DNA of 6,531 bases from PVC group bacterium (GCA_003565035.1 PXDP01000387.1:1-6531), one strand, 5' to 3'. Counted from the stretch's first letter, positions 1 through 5,221 are shown. Notes: generated by a model not told the origin, from the sequence alone. Program-made: numbers and translations.

Positions 1-31
1 CCTCTACCTCTTCCAATAACCCTCTGACCCC
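1..31 (+). repeat. Pyrimidine-rich leader with fragments of the 14-bp repeat
   Basis: CCTCTACC at 1-8 and CCCTCTGACC at 20-29 match parts of the 14-bp unit found at 1463-1504. The tract ends directly in the AAGGA ribosome binding site of the ferredoxin gene, just as the downstream copy ends near the ribosome binding site of the Nfu gene. The element may extend beyond the window edge. Confidence 0.6.
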
Positions 32-41
32 AAGGAACCCT

Positions 42-362
42 ATGAACGCACCGACCTACCACATCCTCCTCTGCAGCAGCTACCGGACCGCCGGAGAGCA
101 GCAGGGCACCTGCTTCAAAAAAGGCGAAGGCCTGCTGCAGTATATCGAAGAAGAAACCATCAACCGCGGCATGGACGCGCTGGTGAGCAGCACCGGCTGC
201 GTGAAAATGTGTGAAAAAGGCCCCGTCATGATCATCTATCCGCTGGGATGGTGGTACGGCGAAATCACCGAAGAAAAGGTCGATGAAATTCTCGACGGCC
301 TGGAGGACGGCGAGCCCATCGAGGGTCTGCTCTTCGAGGTGCCGGAGCCGATTGGAGCCTGA
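42..362 (+). CDS. Thioredoxin-like [2Fe-2S] ferredoxin, nif-associated
   Basis: A 106-residue protein with four cysteines, C11, C24, C53 and C57, the arrangement of the thioredoxin-like [2Fe-2S] ferredoxins (Clostridium pasteurianum 2Fe Fd, Azotobacter vinelandii Fe protein I, Aquifex Fd4). C11 and C24 sit at the same numbers as in the Clostridium protein as I recall it; the second pair (C-x3-C) follows a Ser-Ser-Thr-Gly turn. There is no signal peptide or membrane segment, so it is a cytosolic electron carrier. The Clostridium homologue is known to interact with nitrogenase MoFe protein, and the A. vinelandii gene lies in a nif region; a role in nitrogenase electron transfer or cofactor assembly is therefore inferred. 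The start is supported by AAGGA at 32-36. The gene ends 2 bases before nifV, so the two are almost certainly cotranscribed. An acidic C-terminal tail (residues 74-102) is typical of the family. Confidence 0.9.
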   Translation: MNAPTYHILLCSSYRTAGEQQGTCFKKGEGLLQYIEEETINRGMDALVSSTGCVKMCEKGPVMIIYPLGWWYGEITEEKVDEILDGLEDGEPIEGLLFEVPEPIGA

Positions 363-364
363 CC

Positions 365-1381
365 ATGAGCGGCCGCGTTATCCACATCGTCGATTCCACG
401 CTCCGGGACGGAGAGCAGACCCCCGGGATCTGCTTTCCGCGGGCCGCGAAAGTGCGGCTCGCTCTGGAGCTGGTCCGCATGGGCGTGACAGAAATTGAAG
501 CCGGAATTCCGGCCATGGGTCCTGCCGCCTGTGAGGATATCCGCGCGGTGCTCGATCTCGGTCTTCCCGCACGCGTCACCGGCTGGTGCCGCGCCGATTT
601 GCGCGATGTGGATGCCGCCTCCGCCTGCGGACTCAAATCGGTGCACATTGCATTTCCGCTCAGCGACCGTCAGCTCCGGGCCTTCGACAAGGATCTCCGC
701 TGGTTGCGCACCTGTATCCGGACGGTGCTGCCCGTGGCCCGGGATCTTTTTGAGTTTGTGTCCGTCGGAGCCATGGATGCCTCGCGGGTCTCCTTCGACC
801 GCCTGCTGTCTTTTGCTGAAGCGGTGCGCCCCCATCGGCCCGACCGCCTCCGTCTGGCCGATACCGTGGGCGTGTGGACGCCAATGGCGGTGCGGGAGGC
901 CTTTGCCTGCCTGGGCCACGCCTTTCCGGAGCTATCACTCGGCTTCCACGGACACAACGATCTCGGCATGGCGACCGCCAACGCCTACAGTGCGGTCGAG
1001 GCCGGGGCGGACAGCGTGGATGTGACCGTCAACGGCCTCGGCGACCGCGCTGGTAATGTTCCGCTGGCCGCTTTTGTGATGGCCCTGGAGCACAGCCGCC
1101 GCTGGACGAGCCGGGTGCATCCGGATGGATTGCAGGACCTGTCCGAATACGTGGCCGAACTCTGTGGAACGCCCCTGCCGCCGGATATGCCGGTGGTGGG
1201 CGGTCGTGTCTTTGATCACGAAGCCGGTATCCACGTCCGCGGGCTGTTGCGCGACCGCCTCAGTTTCCAGCCCTATCTTCCCGAGCAGGTCGGCCGCGAG
1301 ATCGAACGCCTGGTCGCCGGACCGCACAACGGGAATTCTGCACGAAATCACATGACGGCAACGGTATCCTCCTCATTCTGA
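365..1381 (+). CDS. nifV: Homocitrate synthase NifV, C-terminally short
   Basis: Condenses acetyl-CoA with 2-oxoglutarate to give (R)-homocitrate, the organic ligand of the nitrogenase FeMo-cofactor. The N-terminus has the HMGL-like/TIM-barrel signature D10-S-T-L-R14-D15-G-E17-Q18. The metal-binding H195-G-H197-N-D199 motif is followed by a helix rich in Ala and Glu, then N223-G-L-G-D-R-A-G-N231 and H285-E-A-G-I-H290, all expected in the homocitrate/isopropylmalate synthase family. NifV is preferred over LeuA because the protein is short, lacks the LeuA allosteric domain, and sits between a nif-type ferredoxin and mod genes. NifV proteins are usually about 375-390 residues; this one is 338 and stops soon after the G319-P-H-N-G323 segment, so the usual helical C-terminal end is missing. 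GGAG at 354-357 supports the ATG. The gene runs straight on from the ferredoxin gene and is followed by tandem repeats. Confidence 0.9.
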   Translation: MSGRVIHIVDSTLRDGEQTPGICFPRAAKVRLALELVRMGVTEIEAGIPAMGPAACEDIRAVLDLGLPARVTGWCRADLRDVDAASACGLKSVHIAFPLSDRQLRAFDKDLRWLRTCIRTVLPVARDLFEFVSVGAMDASRVSFDRLLSFAEAVRPHRPDRLRLADTVGVWTPMAVREAFACLGHAFPELSLGFHGHNDLGMATANAYSAVEAGADSVDVTVNGLGDRAGNVPLAAFVMALEHSRRWTSRVHPDGLQDLSEYVAELCGTPLPPDMPVVGGRVFDHEAGIHVRGLLRDRLSFQPYLPEQVGREIERLVAGPHNGNSARNHMTATVSSSF

Positions 1382-1416
1382 CGACAAGTATTCCAACAAA
1401 TTAACCCCATGGTTTT

Positions 1417-1452
1417 CGATTACGATTACGAGTACGAGCACGATTACGATTA
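1417..1452 (+). repeat. Six-unit hexamer tandem repeat (CGATTA type)
   Basis: Six consecutive 6-base units: CGATTA, CGATTA, CGAGTA, CGAGCA, CGATTA, CGATTA. The variants follow CGA(T/G)(T/C)A. It lies between nifV and the Nfu gene. Because the unit is a multiple of three, one frame is open and reads alternating acidic and aromatic residues (Asp-Tyr, Glu-Tyr, Glu-His), from an ATG at 1409 to a TAA at 1451-1453. That 14-codon frame has no visible ribosome binding site and is not called as a gene. Confidence 0.9.
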
Positions 1453-1462
1453 AGAAATTTTT

Positions 1463-1504
1463 CTACCCTCTGACCTCTACCCTCTGACCTCTACCCTCTG
1501 ACCT
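1463..1504 (+). repeat. Three perfect 14-bp tandem repeats (CTACCCTCTGACCT)
   Basis: Units at 1463-1476, 1477-1490 and 1491-1504 are identical. A degenerate partial copy, GACCTCTGACCCC, follows at 1505-1517 and leads into the ribosome binding site of the Nfu gene. The tract is strongly strand-biased (C and T with occasional A, almost no G). Fragments of the same unit occur before the first gene of the window (1-8 and 20-31), so it is probably a dispersed element of this genome. Confidence 0.9.
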
Positions 1505-1534
1505 GACCTCTGACCCCAACCCCTGGAGCCCCCC

Positions 1535-1807
1535 ATGACCACCGCAACCCTCAGTCCCGTCCGGCGCAAACTCGCCAATCTGACCCTCGAAGAAAAAATC
1601 AACCACGTTCTCGACGAATGGAGCAAGCCCTTCATGCAGTCCGAGGGCGGGGACATCACCCTTGAGCGCGTCAGCGGCAAGATGGTGTATGTCCGCCTGC
1701 ACGGTGTCTGCGCCGGCTGTGCGGCCGCCTCCATCACGCTCCGCCACATGGTGGAGGAGCCGATGCAGGCCTTTATCGATCCCGACATCCGCGTGCTCTC
1801 CATCTAA
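1535..1807 (+). CDS. Stand-alone NifU C-terminal (Nfu) domain protein
   Basis: A 90-residue protein with the Nfu signature: a helical N-terminal part (residues 18-33), then G38-G39-D40 and a beta strand (50-57), then the C59-x2-C62 pair in a Gly-Val-Cys-Ala-Gly-Cys-Ala context, followed by a helix. Nfu domains hold a labile [4Fe-4S] cluster, usually bridged between two subunits through this CxxC, and pass it to target proteins. In NifU of Azotobacter this domain is the C-terminal third and helps mature the nitrogenase Fe protein; here there is no IscU-like or central [2Fe-2S] domain. A cytosolic Fe-S carrier role for nitrogenase or its cofactor enzymes is inferred from the neighbours. GGAG at 1525-1528 supports the start. 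It stops 16 bases before the next gene. The symbol is left empty because full-length nifU would be misleading. Confidence 0.88.
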   Translation: MTTATLSPVRRKLANLTLEEKINHVLDEWSKPFMQSEGGDITLERVSGKMVYVRLHGVCAGCAAASITLRHMVEEPMQAFIDPDIRVLSI

Positions 1808-1816
1808 CCCCAAGGA
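1807..1816 (+). promoter_or_regulatory. Ribosome binding site that sets the HEPN-like start
   Basis: AAGGA at 1812-1816 lies 7 bases before the ATG at 1824. It argues against the longer in-frame reading from 1662, which would overlap most of the Nfu gene. The ten bases ACCCCAAGGA are identical to those before the ferredoxin gene (27-36). Confidence 0.75.
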
Positions 1817-1823
1817 CTCCATC

Positions 1824-2225
1824 ATGATCGACACCTCACTCACCCGCGAATGGAAAGACTATTGGACCCAGGGCGAACAGTTCGCCCGCCTCAGCCATGC
1901 GCGGTCGCGCATGTTCACCAACGAAATCCGCTATAATCTCGCCGGCATGGCCATCGAAAAGTTTGTCATGGGCTTTCTCATGCGCCTCAACAAACTGCCC
2001 GAGGGTCACACCCTGGTGGACCTGATCGACGCGGTGGAGCGGCTTGCGGGGCTTCCCGCCATGCTCTGCGAAAACATCCGCGCCATGGACCGTTTTCAGC
2101 AGATTTGTGCCTTCGACACCTACACCCGCACCGTGCCCAACGACGAGGAGATGTGTGGCATCGAAGGCCTGGTGCTCTCCCTCCGCGATGCCCTCAACGC
2201 CCGCACGCTGGAGGCGGTCGCGTGA
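1824..2225 (+). CDS. Small helical protein, HEPN-superfamily-like, in nif/mod operon
   Basis: A 133-residue, apparently all-helical soluble protein of uncertain function. The order of elements resembles HEPN domains: a helix rich in Ala and aliphatic residues ending in Glu-Lys (about 36-55), a turn with Leu-Pro-x-x-His62-x-Leu at the start of the next helix (compare the HdL element of HEPN proteins), and a later helix ending Tyr100-Thr-Arg102-Thr-Val-Pro105 (compare the Tyr/Arg-Tyr-Pro element). The Rx4-6H motif of HEPN ribonucleases is not seen after R102; the only close Arg-to-His spacing, R54 to H62, is too long. A nuclease role is therefore not supported, and a nucleotide- or protein-binding role is possible. 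Two cysteines, C82 and C95, are not arranged as a metal site. The TGA overlaps the GTG of modA, so translation is probably coupled. The family assignment rests on pattern resemblance only. Confidence 0.6.
   Translation: MIDTSLTREWKDYWTQGEQFARLSHARSRMFTNEIRYNLAGMAIEKFVMGFLMRLNKLPEGHTLVDLIDAVERLAGLPAMLCENIRAMDRFQQICAFDTYTRTVPNDEEMCGIEGLVLSLRDALNARTLEAVA
2210..2224 (+). promoter_or_regulatory. RBS and GTG start of modA
   Basis: GGAGG at 2210-2214 lies 7 bases before GTG at 2222, which overlaps the upstream stop (GTGA). Reading from here gives a protein that opens with a basic stretch and a leucine run, a normal secretion signal; the in-frame ATG at 2105 would put 39 residues of shadow translation in front of it. 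Confidence 0.85.
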
Positions 2226-2974
2226 AGATCCGGGGGCTGCTCCTGCTGCTCCTGGCCCCGTGGCTGGAGGCAAGCGAAGTACGTCTCGCGGTGGCCTCCA
2301 ACGCCGAGGCCGCCTTCGCGGCGCTTGCTGAACGCTTTGAAGCCGCGCACGATGTGCGGGTGATCCTTGTCAGCGGATCCACCGGACGTCATCATGCGCA
2401 GATTGTCAATGGCGCGCCCTTCGATCTTCTGTTTGCCGCCGATGCCGAAACCCCCGAACGTCTCCACGCTTCCGGTCATGCCACCGCCAGCGGGACCTAT
2501 GCCTACGGGGTGCTGGTGCTGTGGAGTCCGCAGCCCGGACTTATCGACCGCGACGGCGAAATCCTGCGAACCAGAACCTTTCGACGTCTGGCCTACGCCA
2601 ATCCCGCTGTGGCACCCTACGGCAAAGCCGCAGAGGAGGTGATGATCGCCATGGATCTTCTTGATGTGCTCCGGCCGCGGCTGGTGCGCGGGAGCAGCAT
2701 TGGCCAGACCGCCCATTTTGTCAGCAGCGGCGCCGCAGATCTGGGGTTCATCGCCCTCTCGCAGATTCAGAAGCCCGAGGGCTCGGCGATTCCCGGATCG
2801 CTCTGGTTTCCTCCTGCGGGAAGCCACGCCCCGCTGGAACAGAAGTGGGCCTTGCTGAACGACACCCCGTCGGCCCGCGCCTTTTTGACATTTCTCACCA
2901 CCCCCGAAGCCCGGAAACTTCTCGAAGGCTACGGGTACACCCTGCCGGAGTATGATGCGCCTGACCCAGGATGA
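2222..2974 (+). CDS. modA: Molybdate ABC transporter substrate-binding protein ModA
   Basis: A periplasmic binding protein for molybdate (and probably tungstate), feeding ModBC. The product from the GTG start is 250 residues, the normal ModA length. Residues 1-18 form a signal peptide (Lys2 and Arg4, Leu6-Leu11, probable cleavage after A17 or S18); there is no lipobox Cys, so it should be a soluble periplasmic protein. Family hallmarks follow in order: the first strand and loop with S26-N27; S51-G-S-T-G55, the oxyanion-binding loop; Phe-Asp-Leu-Leu-Phe-Ala-Ala-Asp-Ala; Tyr-Gly-Val-Leu-Val-Leu-Trp-Ser; Ala-Asn-Pro-x-x-Ala-Pro-Tyr-Gly-x-Ala-Ala; Gly-x-x-Ile-Gly-Gln-Thr-Ala-x-Phe-Val; and Ala-Asp-Leu-Gly-Phe-Ile-Ala-Leu-Ser-Gln. 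In a nif operon its job is molybdenum for FeMo-co. The end overlaps the modB start by about 20 bases. Confidence 0.92.
   Translation: MKIRGLLLLLLAPWLEASEVRLAVASNAEAAFAALAERFEAAHDVRVILVSGSTGRHHAQIVNGAPFDLLFAADAETPERLHASGHATASGTYAYGVLVLWSPQPGLIDRDGEILRTRTFRRLAYANPAVAPYGKAAEEVMIAMDLLDVLRPRLVRGSSIGQTAHFVSSGAADLGFIALSQIQKPEGSAIPGSLWFPPAGSHAPLEQKWALLNDTPSARAFLTFLTTPEARKLLEGYGYTLPEYDAPDPG
2947..2957 (+). promoter_or_regulatory. modB start region with two adjacent ATGs
   Basis: GGAG at 2947-2950 is followed by ATGATG. The second ATG (2955) has the better spacing (4 bases against 1), so the true start may be one codon later than annotated. Both lie inside the end of modA, which favours translational coupling. 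Confidence 0.55.
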
Positions 2975-3638
2975 CTGGCAGGCGCTGGCGCTGACGCTGC
3001 GGCTCGCGGGAGTGGTCACCGGACTGCTCCTGCTTGTGTGCGCGCCCCTGGGCTGGTGGCTGGCGCGAACCCGCTGCCGATTGGCCGGCCCCCTGGAGGC
3101 GGTGCTGTCGCTGCCGATGGTGCTGCCGCCCACGGTGCTCGGCTACTACCTGCTGGTCCTCATGGCGCCGCAGGGAGGACTCGGACGTCTCTTTACCGCC
3201 GCCGGGGGGGCGCCACCCGCCTTCACCTTCACCGGACTGGTGATCGGATCGGTGATCTATTCGCTGCCCTTTGTTTTGCAGCCGGTTCGCAACAGTTTTG
3301 CGGCACTGGAATCCGAAGCCCTGGAGGCGGCCGCCTGTTTGCGGGCCGCGCCGCTGGACCGCTTTTTCACGGTGGCGGTGCCTATGGCCTTTCCCGGATT
3401 GCTGACAGCCGCCATTCTCGGCTTTGCCCACACGCTCGGTGAATTCGGCGTGGTGCTGATGCTCGGCGGCAGCATTCCCGGCGAAACGCGGGTAGTGTCC
3501 ATTGCCCTCTATGACCACGTCGAAGCGATGAATTACGGCGCGGCCAACAGCCTCGCGCTGCGGCTGCTGGGGCTGTCGTTCCTGATGCTCCTGGCGGTCA
3601 ACGCCCTCAAACCCCGACCCGGACGGAGGGGGGCATGA
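2952..3638 (+). CDS. modB: Molybdate ABC transporter permease ModB
   Basis: Inner-membrane channel subunit of the molybdate importer, working as a dimer with two ModC. It has 228 residues, the usual ModB size. Hydrophobic segments are visible at about 13-39, 50-70, 92-110, 145-175 and 200-218. The ModB hallmark Leu-Pro-Met-Val-Leu-Pro-Pro-Thr-Val-Leu-Gly-Tyr-Tyr-Leu-Leu follows the second segment, and Gly-Glu-Phe-Gly-Val-Val-Leu-Met-Leu-Gly-Gly-x-Ile-Pro-Gly-Glu-Thr with Ser-Ile-Ala-Leu-Tyr-Asp lies near the end. The cytoplasmic EAA loop, which docks to the ATPase, starts at E125-A-A-A; the glycine normally found six residues later is Arg131 here. The stop overlaps the modC ATG (ATGA), so the two are probably translated in a fixed ratio. 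Confidence 0.93.
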   Translation: MMRLTQDDWQALALTLRLAGVVTGLLLLVCAPLGWWLARTRCRLAGPLEAVLSLPMVLPPTVLGYYLLVLMAPQGGLGRLFTAAGGAPPAFTFTGLVIGSVIYSLPFVLQPVRNSFAALESEALEAAACLRAAPLDRFFTVAVPMAFPGLLTAAILGFAHTLGEFGVVLMLGGSIPGETRVVSIALYDHVEAMNYGAANSLALRLLGLSFLMLLAVNALKPRPGRRGA

Positions 3639-4729
3639 GCCTGGCCTTTTCCATGGACGTTCGAAAAGGTGATTTTCAACTTCGGGCTGAAGGTGATTGG
3701 CCGCTCGACGGCGTCACCGCGATCTTCGGTCCCTCCGGTTGCGGAAAATCGACGCTGCTCCGCGCCATTGCCGGTCTGGAGCGCAGTCCGGGAAATCATC
3801 TGCGGCTGAACCGGGAAATTTACCAGGACAGACGTCACTGGATTCCTCCACACCGCCGGGCGGTGGGGATGGTGTTTCAGCGGGCCGGCCTCTTTCCGCA
3901 TCTCAGCGTGCGCGGGAACCTTGACTACGCCCGCCGCCGCCGGACGCCGGGCCGGGAAAGCGGCGTGGACCTCGGAGAACTGGGGGTCACCCCGCTGCTG
4001 TCGCGCAGGGTGGGGGAGCTGTCCGGCGGCGAGCGCCAGCGGATCGCCATGGCCCGGGCACTGCTTTCCGCTCCGGCACTGTTGCTGATGGATGAACCGC
4101 TGGCCGCGCTCGATGAACACGCCAAAACGGGATTCCTCAGTCTGCTCGAACAGTTCAGCCGCACCGCGCGGGTGCCCATTCTGCTCGTGACCCATTCGAT
4201 CGAGGAAGTGGCCCGGCTGGCCGACCGCGTCGCGGTGATGCACGGCGGTATTTTGCAGCAACCGGTGTCCGTTGCCGAGGCTCTCGGCCATCCGCGGCAC
4301 GGAATGGTGCCCCCGCACCAGGCTCGCGTCGTACTTGATGGCGTGGTCAGCGGCGGGGATGTATCGGACGGACTGGTGCGGATTCAGACGGCCGCGGGAG
4401 CGCTGCGGGTGCCGGGTGCGGCGGCGCAGGTGGGAACCCGCACCCGTCTGCGGATCCACGCCCGCGATGTTGCTATCGGCCTCGGCGACGTTCCCCTCGA
4501 AAGTGCCCTCAACCATTTGCCCGGAACGTTAACGTCCCTGAGCGACGCCGGACCGGGGTTGAATCTTCTGCAGATCCGCTGCGGAGAAGCCGAGATCCCC
4601 GCGCTCATCACCCTGCATTCTGTTCGACGCCTCGGTCTCCAGCCCGGGCAATCCGTCACCGCCAAATTCAAATCCGCCGCCATCTCCCCAACACCCCAAC
4701 ACCCAAAACCTCAAGGAAACTCCCAATGA
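3635..4729 (+). CDS. modC: Molybdate ABC transporter ATPase ModC
   Basis: ATP-hydrolysing subunit of the molybdate importer, on the cytoplasmic face. It has 364 residues, close to the usual 350-360. Walker A is G32-P-S-G-C-G-K38-S-T40; the Q-loop lies in Gly-Met-Val-Phe-Gln-Arg-Ala-Gly-Leu-Phe-Pro-His; the ABC signature is L129-S-G-G-E133; Walker B is L149-L-L-M-D153-E154-P155 with a Leu-x-x-Leu-Asp D-loop; the switch histidine is H187. Residues from about 285 to 350 form the molybdate-binding TOBE/MOP domain typical of ModC, which can inhibit transport when molybdate is plentiful. GGAGG at 3625-3629 supports the start. The last dozen or so residues (Pro, Gln, Asn-rich) are read through a C-rich tract and the ribosome binding site of the ferritin gene; the stop overlaps that gene's ATG. 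Confidence 0.93.
   Translation: MSLAFSMDVRKGDFQLRAEGDWPLDGVTAIFGPSGCGKSTLLRAIAGLERSPGNHLRLNREIYQDRRHWIPPHRRAVGMVFQRAGLFPHLSVRGNLDYARRRRTPGRESGVDLGELGVTPLLSRRVGELSGGERQRIAMARALLSAPALLLMDEPLAALDEHAKTGFLSLLEQFSRTARVPILLVTHSIEEVARLADRVAVMHGGILQQPVSVAEALGHPRHGMVPPHQARVVLDGVVSGGDVSDGLVRIQTAAGALRVPGAAAQVGTRTRLRIHARDVAIGLGDVPLESALNHLPGTLTSLSDAGPGLNLLQIRCGEAEIPALITLHSVRRLGLQPGQSVTAKFKSAAISPTPQHPKPQGNSQ
4686..4705 (+). repeat. C-rich CCCCAACACC tract inside the modC 3' end
   Basis: CCCCAACA occurs at 4687-4694 and again at 4696-4703, followed by CCCAAAACC. It looks like the pyrimidine/adenine-rich spacers elsewhere in the window but here is translated as the ModC tail. It is immediately upstream of the ferritin ribosome binding site (AAGGA, 4713-4717). 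Confidence 0.55.
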
Positions 4730-5211
4730 ACCCCGAAATCAACACCCTGCTCATGAAACAGGCCAACCACGAACGCTATGCCGCCACCTGTTACACCGCT
4801 ATGGCGTATTGGTGCGAAGACCAGGAATACATGGGCTTTGCCGAATTCTTCCACACCCAGGCCAAGGAGGAGATCGAACACTCCGAAAAATTCTTCGCCC
4901 ACCTCGTGGACCGCTGTGTCATGCCGGTGCTCGAAGCCACGCCCGCGCCCCGCTGCGATTACAAAAAGCTGAAAGAGCTTGCCGACATGGCCCTCGAACT
5001 CGAAATGGCCAACAGCAAAGGTATCCATAGCTGCTACGCCGCCGCTATCGCGCTCAAAGACTTCGCCTCCATGCCGCTGCTGCTCGAATTCATCAACGAA
5101 CAGGTGGAAGAAGAGGCCTGGGCCAACAAAATGGTCGCCCTCCTCAGCCGCAGCGACTGCGCCGGTGCGCTCTACAGCCTCGACCGCCATATTGTCAAAG
5201 AGATGGCCTGA
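4726..5211 (+). CDS. Bacterial non-haem ferritin, FtnA type
   Basis: Cytosolic iron-storage protein forming a 24-subunit cage that oxidises Fe(II) and stores it as a mineral. It has 161 residues, a typical length (E. coli FtnA 165). The ferroxidase ligands all appear, each one residue earlier than in E. coli FtnA: E16, E49, H52, E93, Q126 and E129. The four-helix pattern is clear: Glu16 helix, Lys-Glu-Glu-Ile-Glu-His at 47-52, the Asp/Glu-rich third helix (81-98), and Glu-Gln-Val-Glu-Glu-Glu at 125-130. No haem-ligand Met of bacterioferritin is apparent in the usual place. AAGGA at 4713-4717 supports the start, and the ATG overlaps the modC stop, placing it in the same transcript as the molybdate genes. 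The inferred role is buffering iron for nitrogenase and Fe-S assembly, or guarding against oxidative damage. Confidence 0.92.
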   Translation: MNPEINTLLMKQANHERYAATCYTAMAYWCEDQEYMGFAEFFHTQAKEEIEHSEKFFAHLVDRCVMPVLEATPAPRCDYKKLKELADMALELEMANSKGIHSCYAAAIALKDFASMPLLLEFINEQVEEEAWANKMVALLSRSDCAGALYSLDRHIVKEMA

Positions 5212-5221
5212 CGCTGAGCGG

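Larger units (their letters stand above)
1382..1534 (+). other. Intergenic gap nifV to nfu, repeat-filled
   Basis: The only sizeable gap in the + strand gene run. It holds a short AT-richer stretch after the nifV stop (about 1385-1416), the hexamer tract, an AAGAAATTTTT stretch (1453-1463) and the 14-bp repeats. I see no GC-rich hairpin followed by a T run, no convincing -24/-12 (TGGCAC-N5-TTGC) sigma-54 promoter and no TGT-N10-ACA NifA site. Whether transcription passes through, stops or starts here cannot be decided from the sequence. Confidence 0.6.

Noticed and set aside
1345..1404. Frameshift hiding the normal NifV C-terminus
   Set aside because: Both other frames were read; one stops at 1353-1355 and the other gives 19 residues unlike NifV, so no simple indel restores the expected end.
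1409..1453. 14-codon ORF over the hexamer repeat as a real gene
   Set aside because: No ribosome binding site, extreme simple composition and origin from a tandem repeat; kept only as a finding.
1463..1517. CRISPR array
   Set aside because: The 14-bp units are directly adjacent with no unique spacers, and no cas genes are present.
1662..1823. Longer HEPN-like protein starting at ATG 1662
   Set aside because: It overlaps most of the Nfu gene in another frame and reads as Arg/Ser/Ala shadow; ATG 1824 has AAGGA at proper spacing.
1878..2012. HEPN RNase catalytic motif Rx4-6H in the HEPN-like protein
   Set aside because: R54 to H62 is spaced by seven residues and lies in the wrong helix; no His follows the C-terminal Arg102.
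2105..2221. Longer ModA starting at ATG 2105
   Set aside because: The extra 39 residues are Arg/His/Pro-rich shadow of the HEPN-like gene and would bury the signal peptide; GTG 2222 has a good GGAGG.
2120..3133. 337-codon open frame on the - strand
   Set aside because: Opposite modA and its signal peptide; composition typical of antisense shadow, with no recognisable motif or ribosome binding site.
3533..4516. Long 327-codon open frame on the - strand
   Set aside because: It lies opposite modB/modC, which carry all family motifs; the product is rich in Arg, Pro, His and Gly without domain patterns, as expected of a shadow frame in GC-rich DNA.
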